From contig JAODBM010000018.1 of the NCBI GenBank assembly GCA_025463985.1, positions 1 to 45,119 of the forward strand: 45,119 nt of DNA, given 5' to 3'. How positions within the stretch are numbered: the first letter of the stretch is position 1; each line of letters begins with the position of its first letter. The position numbers and the translations under genes were made by a program. The notes under the pieces are model-generated. The model made no database searches and was not told the DNA's origin. It saw nothing but the letters and a program-made list of their open reading frames with translations. This stretch comes from Acidimicrobiales bacterium. GTDB taxonomy: Bacteria; Actinomycetota; Acidimicrobiia; Acidimicrobiales; Iamiaceae. Shown here in pieces: positions 31,664-39,286 of this stretch.

Positions 31664-31799
31664 CGGCGTCGTGCGACCCGAGGTCGGCTCGGGCGGCTGA
31701 GGCCATGAGCACCATCGGCATGGCCGCAGCGGCGCCCAGGGCGAGCACGAGGGTCGTGCGGGCGCGCCGGCGCGCCCCGGCTGAAGGTCGGGTGGGCAT
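31572..31799 (-). CDS. Possible short secreted protein (uncertain)
   Basis: This 75-aa product has a textbook Sec signal peptide: a basic n-region (RPSAGARRRARTT), a hydrophobic core (LVLALGAAAAMPMVLMA) and SAARA before the cleavage site. The mature part is only about 38 residues, Pro/Gly/Arg-rich. GGGGAG lies 7 nt before the ATG. The last 92 nt are antisense to the 31295-31663 gene, so the mature part may simply be read-through into non-coding sequence. It could be a truncated gene or a leader. Function unknown. Confidence 0.35.
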   Translation of the reverse strand: MPTRPSAGARRRARTTLVLALGAAAAMPMVLMASAARADLGSHDAVRPTGRRPRAGRGGMPAGGPRRAPGAPAAA

Positions 31800-31901
31800 T
31801 GATGGACTCCCCGTCTGCGCAAGGCCCTGACTGGGCCCCGCTAGCGGTCACGCCACGGTAGGAACGTGACCCGCGCTGGTGGACGCGAGATCAGGGATTT
31901 C

Positions 31902-31917
31902 TTGTTTGAGCAAACAA
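31902..31917. promoter_or_regulatory. Palindromic operator upstream of the ABC-kinase gene
   Basis: TTGTTTGAGCAAACAA is a 7-2-7 perfect dyad, strikingly AT-rich for the region. It lies 88 nt before the ATG of the ABC-histidine kinase fusion. It resembles sugar-responsive ROK/LacI-type operators such as the xylose repressor boxes. No such repressor is encoded in the window. Confidence 0.55.
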
Positions 31918-32005
31918 TTGGGCGCGCCGTGCCCCGACGCCTTTCCCGTGTGGACGCCCGCTCGACGCCCGGCGCGTGAACCGGGTGGTGTGCCACACTT
32001 CGCCC

Positions 32006-34450
32006 ATGCTGGCTTACCGGGCGGCCGGGACAGTCGGTGACCGTGCTCCTGACGGCCCGGCGCTCTGCGTTCGGGGCGTGCACAAGCGCTTCGGCCGACT
32101 CGAGGTCCTGCGCGGGGTCGACCTCGCGGTCTGGCCCGGCGAGATCCTGTCGCTGGTCGGCGAGAACGGCACGGGCAAATCGACCGTCGTGCAGTGCATC
32201 GCCGGCACCTATCAACCCGACCGCGGAACCGTGGAGGTCTCGGGGCGCCAGGTCGCGGCCGAACCGATCAGCACCAGGGACGAAGCGGTCGCGGTGGTGT
32301 GGCAGGACCTCGCGCTCTGCGACAACCTCAGCGTCGTCGCCAACCTGTTCCTGGGCGATGAGCTGCACGACGGCCTGCTCCTCGACGACCGGAACATGGC
32401 GGCGGAGGCCGTCCAGCTCTTCGACGCGCTGCATCTCGCCCCGACCGACCTGCATCGTCCGGTCGGCCTCTTGTCGGGCGGCCAGCGGCAGCTCGTGGCC
32501 ATCGCGCGTGCCGTCCGGCGCAACCCGGCGGTGCTCGTGCTCGACGAGCCGACCGCGTCGTTGGGCGTGAACGAGACGCTGATCGTGGAGCGCGTGCTGC
32601 GTGAGCTCCGCTCGGCCGGCGCCGCGATCCTGCTCGTGTCCCACCGGCTGGATCAGGTCTTCGGGCTCGCCGATCGCATCGCCGTGCTGCGTGACGGGCG
32701 GATCCTCACCGTCGCGTCGCCGCTCGAGGTGCACCCCGACGACGTGGTGGCGATGATGTCGGGCATCGAGACGGTCTCGTCGGCTCGTCGCCAGCTGCGC
32801 CGCCTGCACAGCCTGGTGGAGCAGCTCACCGACGTGGAGCCGGCGGCCAGCCTCCCGCTGATCGTGTCGGCCATGGCCGAGGCGGTCGGTGTCGACCAGC
32901 TCTGCGTCCACCTGCTCGACGACTCCGGCGACGAGCCGATCCTGCGGCGCTCGGCCACGGTCGGTCTCGGACTCGAGGATGTCGGTGTGCTCGACCAGCT
33001 GACGGTCGACGAAGGCGGCGGTCCGCCCGGCCTGGCCGCCGTGACGCGCGAGCGGGTGGTCGTGGAGGACGCGCGCCGCGATCCGCTCTGCGACGCGCTC
33101 CGCAGGGGCGGCCTCAGCGGCATTCGGAGCACGTGGTCGGTGCCGATCGTCGGCGCCGCCGGCGTGCTCGGCACCATTTCGGGCTACGCGGACACCGTCG
33201 GGCGCCCGCAGGCCGACCAGCTCGAGCTCGTCTCGCTCTACGCAAGCTACGCGGCCGCCGCGATCGAGCGCGAGCGGCTCCTCGCCGACGCCATCCGGCG
33301 CAACCGGATGCTGGAGACGCTCCGGGGTGTCCTGGACAAGCTGGCCGGCCCCGAGCCCGCCGAGGGCGCGCTCGCGGTCGCGCTGGTCGCGCTGTGCCGC
33401 GGGCTGGGAGCCGACGCGATCGCGCTGCACCACGCCGATGGCGAGCGCTCCGAGTTCACGACGAGCGAGCTCGGTCCCTTGGCCTCGGCGGCGTCGGCGG
33501 CACGCCAGCAAGCCGCTGCGGACTCGGTGCTCGGTTCGACCGGTCGCCTCGATCGCGCTCGCCCGGTCGGGCAGGACGTGCTCGCCGTCCCGATCGTCAC
33601 CCCCGACGGCCGCGCTGTGGTGACGGCGTGGTGGGCCAACACGGCGCGCCTGTCGAACGACGCGCTCGACCTCCTCGACGACGCGGCCCGCTCGCTGCAG
33701 CTCGCGCTCGAGCGTGAGGCCCTCGAGCGCGCCAACGCGGAAGCCGCATCGCTCCGCCGTTCCCAACGGCTGCAACGCGATTTCCTCTCGCGGCTCAACC
33801 ACGAGCTCCGCACCCCGCTCACGGCGATCCAGGGCTACGCGTCGACCCTGCGCCAGACCGACGTGAGCTGGGACGCGTCCTCGCAGCAGCGCTTCCTCGA
33901 CTCGATCGCCGCCGAGTCCGCGCGCATGGGCCGCTTGGTCGGCGATCTCCTCGACTTCAGCGCGATCGACTCCGGGACCCTGCGACTCGTGCGCGACTGG
34001 TGCAGCCTCGACCACGTCCTCGAGGCCGCCCGCCGCTGCGTGACGGAGGCCCCGCCGTCGCTGATCGGGCTCGACCACGAGCGTGACCTGCCGGCGGTCT
34101 GGGCCGACCATGACCGCCTCGAGCAGGTCTTCGTCAACCTGTTGGACAACGCGGTGCGGCATGCTGCGGGCGCCAACCAGATCACGATGACGTCGAGGCT
34201 CGACCGCGGCGGCGACACCGTCACCGTCCGCGTCACCGATGACGGCTGCGGCATCGGCAGCCACCTGGCCGAGCGGGTCTTCCTCCCGCGCGAGCGCGGG
34301 GCGACGGAGGGCGCGGGTGCCGGCCTCGGCCTCGCGATCGCGCGCGGCATCGTCGATGCCCACGGAGGCGCGATCTGCATCGAGGCCACGCCGCGGGGAA
34401 CGACCGTGGCGGTCACGATCCCGGTGGACTGCGACCGGGACACCGACTGA
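32006..34450 (+). CDS. Sugar-importer ATPase fused to GAF-GAF-histidine kinase
   Basis: This 814-aa protein has, in order: a complete ABC ATPase of the ribose/xylose class (about 18-255; Walker A GENGTGKST 52-60, Q-loop Q100, LSGGQ 156-160, Walker B VLVLDEP, H213), a first GAF-like domain (about 265-425) and a second (about 440-570). A short coiled coil then leads to HisKA (H599 in NHELRTPL) and a HATPase (N711 in NLLDN, DDGCG 745-749, GAGLGLAIARG). No TM segment is present, so contact with the membrane must come through the ABC domain. All motifs of both enzymes are intact. The start ATG follows CACACT by 6 nt. The response regulator begins directly at its stop. I know of no characterised protein with this design. 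Confidence 0.9.
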   Translation: MLAYRAAGTVGDRAPDGPALCVRGVHKRFGRLEVLRGVDLAVWPGEILSLVGENGTGKSTVVQCIAGTYQPDRGTVEVSGRQVAAEPISTRDEAVAVVWQDLALCDNLSVVANLFLGDELHDGLLLDDRNMAAEAVQLFDALHLAPTDLHRPVGLLSGGQRQLVAIARAVRRNPAVLVLDEPTASLGVNETLIVERVLRELRSAGAAILLVSHRLDQVFGLADRIAVLRDGRILTVASPLEVHPDDVVAMMSGIETVSSARRQLRRLHSLVEQLTDVEPAASLPLIVSAMAEAVGVDQLCVHLLDDSGDEPILRRSATVGLGLEDVGVLDQLTVDEGGGPPGLAAVTRERVVVEDARRDPLCDALRRGGLSGIRSTWSVPIVGAAGVLGTISGYADTVGRPQADQLELVSLYASYAAAAIERERLLADAIRRNRMLETLRGVLDKLAGPEPAEGALAVALVALCRGLGADAIALHHADGERSEFTTSELGPLASAASAARQQAAADSVLGSTGRLDRARPVGQDVLAVPIVTPDGRAVVTAWWANTARLSNDALDLLDDAARSLQLALEREALERANAEAASLRRSQRLQRDFLSRLNHELRTPLTAIQGYASTLRQTDVSWDASSQQRFLDSIAAESARMGRLVGDLLDFSAIDSGTLRLVRDWCSLDHVLEAARRCVTEAPPSLIGLDHERDLPAVWADHDRLEQVFVNLLDNAVRHAAGANQITMTSRLDRGGDTVTVRVTDDGCGIGSHLAERVFLPRERGATEGAGAGLGLAIARGIVDAHGGAICIEATPRGTTVAVTIPVDCDRDTD

Positions 34451-35188
34451 GTGGCGGACGACCCCACGCTCGTGCTGGTCGTCGAGGACGATCGCAACAT
34501 CATCGATCTCGTGCAGGCGAACCTGCTCGTGCGCGGGTTCGAGGTCGTCGTCTCGCGCACCGGCCAGGACGCCGTCGAGCTGGTCGACGCGCGTCAGCCC
34601 GACGTCGTGCTGCTCGACCTCATGCTGCCGAACGCCGACGGCTTCGACCTGTGCCGCGAGATCCGCGCCGACCGCTCGGTCGGCATCATCGTGGTGTCGG
34701 CGCGTCGCGGCGAGCAGGACAAGGTGCGGGCGCTGAACCTCGGCGCCGACGACTACCTCACCAAGCCGTTCGGCATCGACGAGCTCCTCGCTCGCATCAC
34801 CGCGCTGCTCCGCCGCAGCCGGCCCGCCCTACCGCCACCCGAGCCGGTCCCGCCGCTGAGCTTCGGCAGCATCACCGTCGACCTCGACGCGCAGCTGGTC
34901 ACCAAAGAGGGTGCACCGGTCCATCTCACGCCGACGGAGTTCGCGCTGCTCCGCGAGCTCGTCCTGGCGCCCGGCAAGCTCCTCACGCACGCGGCGCTGC
35001 TCCGCAAGGTGTGGGGCCAGGGCTACGAGACCGCTACGGAGTACACCCGAACCTACGTCCGGCGGTTGCGGGCGAAGCTCGAGGACCCGGACGGGCCAGC
35101 GCTGATCGTGACCGAGCCGCGCGCCGGCTACCGGATGGCCCTGCCCAACGACCGGCCCCCGCCGACCGAGCCGATCCCGTCCTCCTGA
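34451..35188 (+). CDS. OmpR/KdpE-like response regulator, partner of the ABC-kinase
   Basis: This 245-aa protein has a receiver domain with EDD (12-14), phospho-acceptor D56 (VLLDLMLPN) and YLTKPFG. A winged helix follows (about 140-230) with LTPTEFALLRELVLAPGKLLTH and TYVRRLRAKLEDPDGPALIVTEPRAGYRM, closest to the KdpE type. The GTG directly follows the kinase stop with no gap, so the two are co-translated. The three repeats just downstream of this gene, in front of the binding-protein gene, are its probable targets. The C-terminus is Pro-rich. Confidence 0.92.
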   Translation: MADDPTLVLVVEDDRNIIDLVQANLLVRGFEVVVSRTGQDAVELVDARQPDVVLLDLMLPNADGFDLCREIRADRSVGIIVVSARRGEQDKVRALNLGADDYLTKPFGIDELLARITALLRRSRPALPPPEPVPPLSFGSITVDLDAQLVTKEGAPVHLTPTEFALLRELVLAPGKLLTHAALLRKVWGQGYETATEYTRTYVRRLRAKLEDPDGPALIVTEPRAGYRMALPNDRPPPTEPIPSS

Positions 35189-35190
35189 CG

Positions 35191-35228
35191 GTGCTTCACG
35201 CTTCGTTCACGGTTCGTTCACGTTGAAC
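35191..35228 (+). promoter_or_regulatory. Three 11-bp-spaced TTCACG repeats and -35 before the XylF-like gene
   Basis: Core TTCACG recurs at 35195, 35206 and 35217, exactly 11 bp apart. The last two are within near-identical 11-mers, TTCGTTCACGG and TTCGTTCACGT. They run directly into a -35-like TTGAAC (35223-35228). OmpR/PhoB/KdpE regulators bind such direct repeats next to -35 elements, so this is a likely activation site. The -10 is not clear. Confidence 0.72.
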
Positions 35229-35341
35229 CGAAACTTTCTACGCCTTGTTCATGGACCCGTCTCTACCGTGACGACCGGACCTGCAGGACGTGCGTTGCGC
35301 GCCTGCCCGTCCATCACATCACGACACAAGGGGAAAGTCTG

Positions 35342-36586
35342 ATGCAGAGAACTCGTTCGCGGACGGCCGCGATCGTCCTGATGACCGGCGCGCTGGTGGG
35401 CATGGTGGCGTGCGGCAAGTCGTCGAAGTCGTCCTCGACGACCACGGCGGCCAGCAGCGGCACCACGGCGGCGAGCGGCGGCACCACCGCCCCCGCTTCC
35501 GGGTCCGTCAGCTCCACATCGTTCACGTCGGACTTCTCGGCGATGGCGCAGCTGAAGGCGGTGGCCAGCAAGGGCAAGGGGCTCATCGCGGTGCTGCTGC
35601 CGGACACGACCTCGTCGGCCCGCTACGAATCCTTCGACCGGCCCTACCTGCAGAAGGCGTTCGAGGCCGCCGGCCTCACGAGCAGTGATTACAAGATCGA
35701 CAACGCGCAAGGCAGCGCCAGCACGATGCAGACGCAGGCAGAAGCCGCCATCACCAACGGCGCCACCGTCCTGCTCGTCGATGCGCTCGATTCGGGCAGC
35801 GGCGCCGCCATCGAGTCCGCCGCCACGGCCAAGGGCGTCGCCGTGATCGACTACGACCGGCTCGTCAAGGGCGGGTCGTCCGGCCGCACCTACATCAGCT
35901 TCGACAACGTCAACGTCGGCAAGCTCATCGGCCAGGGTGAGGTCGACTGCATCGCGGCATGGAAGGTGGCCAAGCCCAACATCCTGGTGATGGACGGCGA
36001 TCCCACCGACAACAACGCCAAGCTGTTCGCCCAGGGCTACAACGGCGTGCTCAAGCCGAAGTTCGACAGCGGCGCCTACACCAAGGTCGGCGAGCCGGCC
36101 GGCACGTGGACGCCGGCCGTCGCGGCCACCACGTTCGAGCAGCAGTTCACTGCGCACCCGAACATCAACGCCGTGGTGACGCCGAACGACGACAACGCCA
36201 ACGCCGTGATCGCTGCGCTCCAGAAGCAGAAGGTGGCGCCGAAGACGTTCCCGACCACGGGCCAGGACGCGTCGCTGCCCGGATTGCAGAACATCCTGAA
36301 GGGCTACCAGTGCGGCACGGTGTACAAGCCGATCTACCTCGAGGCCCAGGCGGCGGCCGCGGTTGCGCTCTACCTGCGGGCGGGTGAGAAGCCGCCAGCG
36401 GCGCTGACCAACGGCACCACGAAGGACACGACGGCGAACACCGACGTCCCGTCAGTGCTGCTCACCCCGAAGTGGGTCACCGCCACCAACATGGCCGACA
36501 CGGTCATCAAGGATGGTGCGGCCAAGGCGTCCGACGTGTGCGTCTCCGCCGTCGCCAGCGCGTGCACGGCGGCGAACATCAAGTAG
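35342..36586 (+). CDS. Sugar ABC transporter substrate-binding lipoprotein (XylF-like)
   Basis: This 414-aa protein has a lipoprotein signal (LVGMVAC, Cys24), a Ser/Thr/Gly linker (about 25-60) and a type-1 periplasmic-binding-protein fold. XylF-like signatures include VIDYDRLVKGG, DGDPTDNNA and TTGQDASLPGLQNIL, which line the pocket in xylose and related pentose/hexose binding proteins. It should capture an aldose and deliver it to the permease. The ATG has AAGGGGA upstream. A 17-bp hairpin follows the stop, which probably lets this gene be made in excess of the rest. Confidence 0.92.
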   Translation: MQRTRSRTAAIVLMTGALVGMVACGKSSKSSSTTTAASSGTTAASGGTTAPASGSVSSTSFTSDFSAMAQLKAVASKGKGLIAVLLPDTTSSARYESFDRPYLQKAFEAAGLTSSDYKIDNAQGSASTMQTQAEAAITNGATVLLVDALDSGSGAAIESAATAKGVAVIDYDRLVKGGSSGRTYISFDNVNVGKLIGQGEVDCIAAWKVAKPNILVMDGDPTDNNAKLFAQGYNGVLKPKFDSGAYTKVGEPAGTWTPAVAATTFEQQFTAHPNINAVVTPNDDNANAVIAALQKQKVAPKTFPTTGQDASLPGLQNILKGYQCGTVYKPIYLEAQAAAAVALYLRAGEKPPAALTNGTTKDTTANTDVPSVLLTPKWVTATNMADTVIKDGAAKASDVCVSAVASACTAANIK

Positions 36587-36595
36587 ACCCCCACC

Positions 36596-36640
36596 ATGGG
36601 CCGCCGCGGTGCGCGCACTCCGTGCACCGCGGCGGCCCAT
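36596..36640 (+). terminator. 17-bp hairpin between binding protein and ATPase genes
   Basis: ATGGGCCGCCGCGGTGC (36596-36612) and its perfect inverse (36624-36640) flank an 11-nt loop, starting 10 nt past the stop of the binding-protein gene. It likely acts as a partial terminator or mRNA 3'-stabiliser, setting the ratio of binding protein to membrane parts, as in maltose operons. Confidence 0.78.
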
Positions 36641-36677
36641 CGAGGACAATGTCAACGTCGTCGGGAGGGGTCGAATC

Positions 36678-37532
36678 GTGAGCACGGAGGTGGCCCCAAT
36701 TGAGGCCGAACCCCGCAGCAGCGCCGAGGCGTCAGGCGCCGCCACCGGCGAACCGCTCTTGCGCCTGCGGGGCCTGTCGAAGAGCTTCGGCGCCGTGCAC
36801 GCGCTGGTCGACATCAACCTTGACGTGCCGGCCGGTCAGGTCACCGCGCTGGCCGGCGACAACGGCGCCGGCAAGTCGGTCCTGATCAAGTGCATCTCCG
36901 GGATCCACAGTCCCGACAGCGGCGAGATCCAGTGGGAGGGCAAGCCCGTCCACATCCGCTCGCCACGCGAGGCGGCGGCGCTCGGCATCGAGACGGTCCA
37001 CCAGGACCTCGCGCTGTGCGACAACCTCGACATCGTCCAGAACATGTTCCTCGGCCGCGAGCGGGTCCGGCACCTGACGCTGGCCGAGGAGGAGATGGAG
37101 ACCGCCGCCGGGCAGACGCTCAGCAGCCTCGCGGTCACGACCGTGCGGTCGGTCCGCCAGCTCGTGGCCTCGCTGTCGGGCGGGCAGCGGCAGTCGGTGG
37201 CGATCGCCAAAGCCGTGCTCTGGAACTCCAGGCTCGTGATCATGGACGAGCCGACGGCTGCGCTCGGCGTGGCCCAGACGGCGATGGTCCTCACCCTGGT
37301 CCGACGGCTGGCCGACCGAGGCCTCGCCGTCCTGCTCGTCTCCCACAACATGAACGACGTGTTCGAGGTCGCGGACCGCGTCGCCGTGCTGCGCCTCGGC
37401 CACTTGGTCGCCGTGGAGCGGGCCGCCGACATCGACGCGCAGGTCGTCGTCGACCTCATGACCACCGGCACGTCGACCCGCGCCACCCAACCGAAGCCTG
37501 CCGAGCCCAGGACGGCCGATGACCAAGCTTGA
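36678..37532 (+). CDS. Sugar ABC transporter ATPase, single domain (FrcA/XylG-half-like)
   Basis: This 284-aa protein has Walker A GDNGAGKS, Q-loop VHQDLALCDNL, LSGGQ, Walker B LVIMDEP and H-loop LVSHN. It has only one ATPase domain, whereas XylG/RbsA have two in tandem (about 500 aa). It must homodimerise or pair with the ATPase domain of the ABC-kinase fusion, whose Q-loop region (VVWQDLALCDNL) is nearly the same. The GTG has GGGAGGGG upstream. It overlaps the permease start by 14 nt. Confidence 0.92.
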   Translation: MSTEVAPIEAEPRSSAEASGAATGEPLLRLRGLSKSFGAVHALVDINLDVPAGQVTALAGDNGAGKSVLIKCISGIHSPDSGEIQWEGKPVHIRSPREAAALGIETVHQDLALCDNLDIVQNMFLGRERVRHLTLAEEEMETAAGQTLSSLAVTTVRSVRQLVASLSGGQRQSVAIAKAVLWNSRLVIMDEPTAALGVAQTAMVLTLVRRLADRGLAVLLVSHNMNDVFEVADRVAVLRLGHLVAVERAADIDAQVVVDLMTTGTSTRATQPKPAEPRTADDQA

Positions 37533-38823
37533 AGGACCCGACCCGCTCGGCCCGCTCGCCGCCGAAGTGCCCGACCTCGCGGTTGCGGCGATCGCGGAGA
37601 CGGAGGCGCCCGACGCCCCCGAGCCGAAGGTCGAGACGCTGCGCGACTACCTGCGCGTCGTCTACCTCCGCATCCGCTCCGGCGACACCGGCGTGCTCCC
37701 GGTCGTGGCCGGCCTCCTGCTCATCTCGGTGCTGTTCCAGTCGCTGAACGCGAACTTCCTCAGTGCCGGCAACCTCGTCAACCTGCTCATCCAGGGCGCG
37801 GTCTACATGCTGCTGGCGATGGGCGAGGTCTTCCCGCTGCTGCTCGGCGAGATCGACCTGTCGATCGGGTTCGTCAGCGGCATCGGCGGCATCGTGACCG
37901 CCGAGCTGCTCAAGCAGTCGTACGGGTGGCCGTGGTGGGCCGCGATCCTCGCCGCGTTGATCGCCTGCGCCGGCATCGGTCTGCTGCAGGGCACGATCAT
38001 CACGAGGCTGGGCCTCCCGTCCTTCGTCGTCACGCTGGCCGGCCTGTTGGGCTGGCAGGGCGTGATGCTGCTGATGCTCGGCCAAGGCGGCACGCAGCCG
38101 ATCAACGACAACGTCGTCAACGACCTGGCCAGCGGCACCCTCACGCCCGCCGCGAGCTGGATCGTGATGATCCTGATCGTCGCCGCGGCCGGCGCGCGGA
38201 CGTGGCTGGCGGAGTCTCGGCGACGGGCCACCGGCTTGGTCGCGCCCCCCGCGAGCCTGACCCTCTTGAAGATCGCAGCCATGGGGGCAGCGGGCGTCGC
38301 GTTCGTGCTCATCTGCAACACCGATCGCGGTCGGCTCCTGCCGATCAAGGGCGTGCCGTGGGTCGTGCTCATCGTGCTCGGCGTGCTCGCGGCGTGGACG
38401 TTCCTGCTCCGCCGCACGAAGTTCGGTCGCTACGTCTACGCCATCGGCGGCAACGCCGAAGCGGCGCGCCGAGCCGGCATCAACCTCTCGCGGATCCGCA
38501 CGTTGGGCTTCATGCTGGCGTCGTTCACGGCCGGGATCGCGGGCATCATCTACGCCTCGCGGCTGCGGTCGGTGTCGACGGCGCTCGACGGCGGCACCCT
38601 CGTGCTCTACGCGGTCGCTGCCGCCGTGATCGGCGGAACGAGCCTGTTCGGAGGACGCGGCAAGGCGATGCACGCCGTGCTGGGCGGCATCGTGATCGCG
38701 GCCATCGACAACGGCATGGGCCTGCAGGGCTACAGCGCGGCGGCCAAGTACGTGGTCACCGCCCTCGTGCTGCTCACCGCCGTCACCATCGACGCCGTCG
38801 CCCGCCGCAACGCCACCCGCTGA
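37519..38823 (+). CDS. Sugar ABC transporter permease (XylH-like)
   Basis: This 434-aa protein has a soluble N-terminus of about 45 residues and about ten TM segments. GEIDLSIGFVSGIGG is the family hallmark. The long insert with LICNTDRGRLLPIKGVPW and the coupling motif YAIGGNAEAARRAGINL match XylH-type permeases. It forms the membrane pore of the importer. The ATG lies inside the end of the ATPase gene, so translation is coupled. A 58-nt gap separates it from the next gene. Confidence 0.92.
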   Translation: MTKLEGPDPLGPLAAEVPDLAVAAIAETEAPDAPEPKVETLRDYLRVVYLRIRSGDTGVLPVVAGLLLISVLFQSLNANFLSAGNLVNLLIQGAVYMLLAMGEVFPLLLGEIDLSIGFVSGIGGIVTAELLKQSYGWPWWAAILAALIACAGIGLLQGTIITRLGLPSFVVTLAGLLGWQGVMLLMLGQGGTQPINDNVVNDLASGTLTPAASWIVMILIVAAAGARTWLAESRRRATGLVAPPASLTLLKIAAMGAAGVAFVLICNTDRGRLLPIKGVPWVVLIVLGVLAAWTFLLRRTKFGRYVYAIGGNAEAARRAGINLSRIRTLGFMLASFTAGIAGIIYASRLRSVSTALDGGTLVLYAVAAAVIGGTSLFGGRGKAMHAVLGGIVIAAIDNGMGLQGYSAAAKYVVTALVLLTAVTIDAVARRNATR

Positions 38824-38867
38824 CGGTCACCGTCGTCGAGGACGGCCCCGCCACTACGCTCGCCGCG

Positions 38868-38885
38868 ATGGGGATGGCGGGATGA
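38868..38885 (+). CDS. Possible 5-codon leader ORF (MGMAG)
   Basis: ATG GGG ATG GCG GGA TGA begins 7 nt after TACGCT (38855-38860) and its stop overlaps the start of the next gene (ATGA). If the transcript is leaderless, ribosomes would start here and re-initiate on the downstream gene. This is inferred only from spacing. Confidence 0.3.
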   Translation: MGMAG

Positions 38886-39235
38886 GCGTCGCGGTGCCGA
38901 TCGCGTTCACGCTGTTCTTCGTCGTCTTCTTCGGCATGGCGGTGGTCTCGATGGTCTTCTGGTTCCTCGCGCTGATCGAGGTCATCAAGCTGCCCGACCA
39001 CCAGTTCCGCGCCGCCGGAACCGAGAAGACGACCTGGATCCTCGCGGTGGCCCTCGCTGGGATCGTCGGGGCCCTCATCTGGCGGTTTCTGAAGCGGCAG
39101 GAGGTGCTGGCCGCGGCCGGCTGGCTCCCGATCGCTCCGCCCGGCTGGTATCCCGACCCGGTCACGGGATCGCCCTGCTGGTGGGACGGCGTCGCGTGGC
39201 GCCGTCCGTCCACCCCGGCCCCACCATCAGGCTGA
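38882..39235 (+). CDS. Small membrane protein with DUF2510 C-terminus
   Basis: This 117-aa protein has two TM segments (about 5-35 and 50-68) in a PLDc_N-like arrangement. A C-terminal DUF2510 motif PPGWYPDPVTGSPCWWDGVAWRR (about 90-112) follows. DUF2510 is a short actinobacterial Trp-rich motif of unknown role found at the ends of membrane proteins. There is no evidence that it belongs to the sugar operon beyond proximity and strand. It converges on the GH3 gene. Confidence 0.82.
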   Translation: MSVAVPIAFTLFFVVFFGMAVVSMVFWFLALIEVIKLPDHQFRAAGTEKTTWILAVALAGIVGALIWRFLKRQEVLAAAGWLPIAPPGWYPDPVTGSPCWWDGVAWRRPSTPAPPSG

Positions 39236-39286
39236 TCCCCGGCCGGCCTCGAAAACGCGACGGCTGAGGGCTCGAGCTCCCCCTGC

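Noticed and set aside
31841..34363. 840-codon open frame antisense to the ABC-kinase gene
   Set aside because: It has shadow composition (Val/Arg/Asp-rich with no domain), and the opposite strand encodes a fully conserved multidomain protein.
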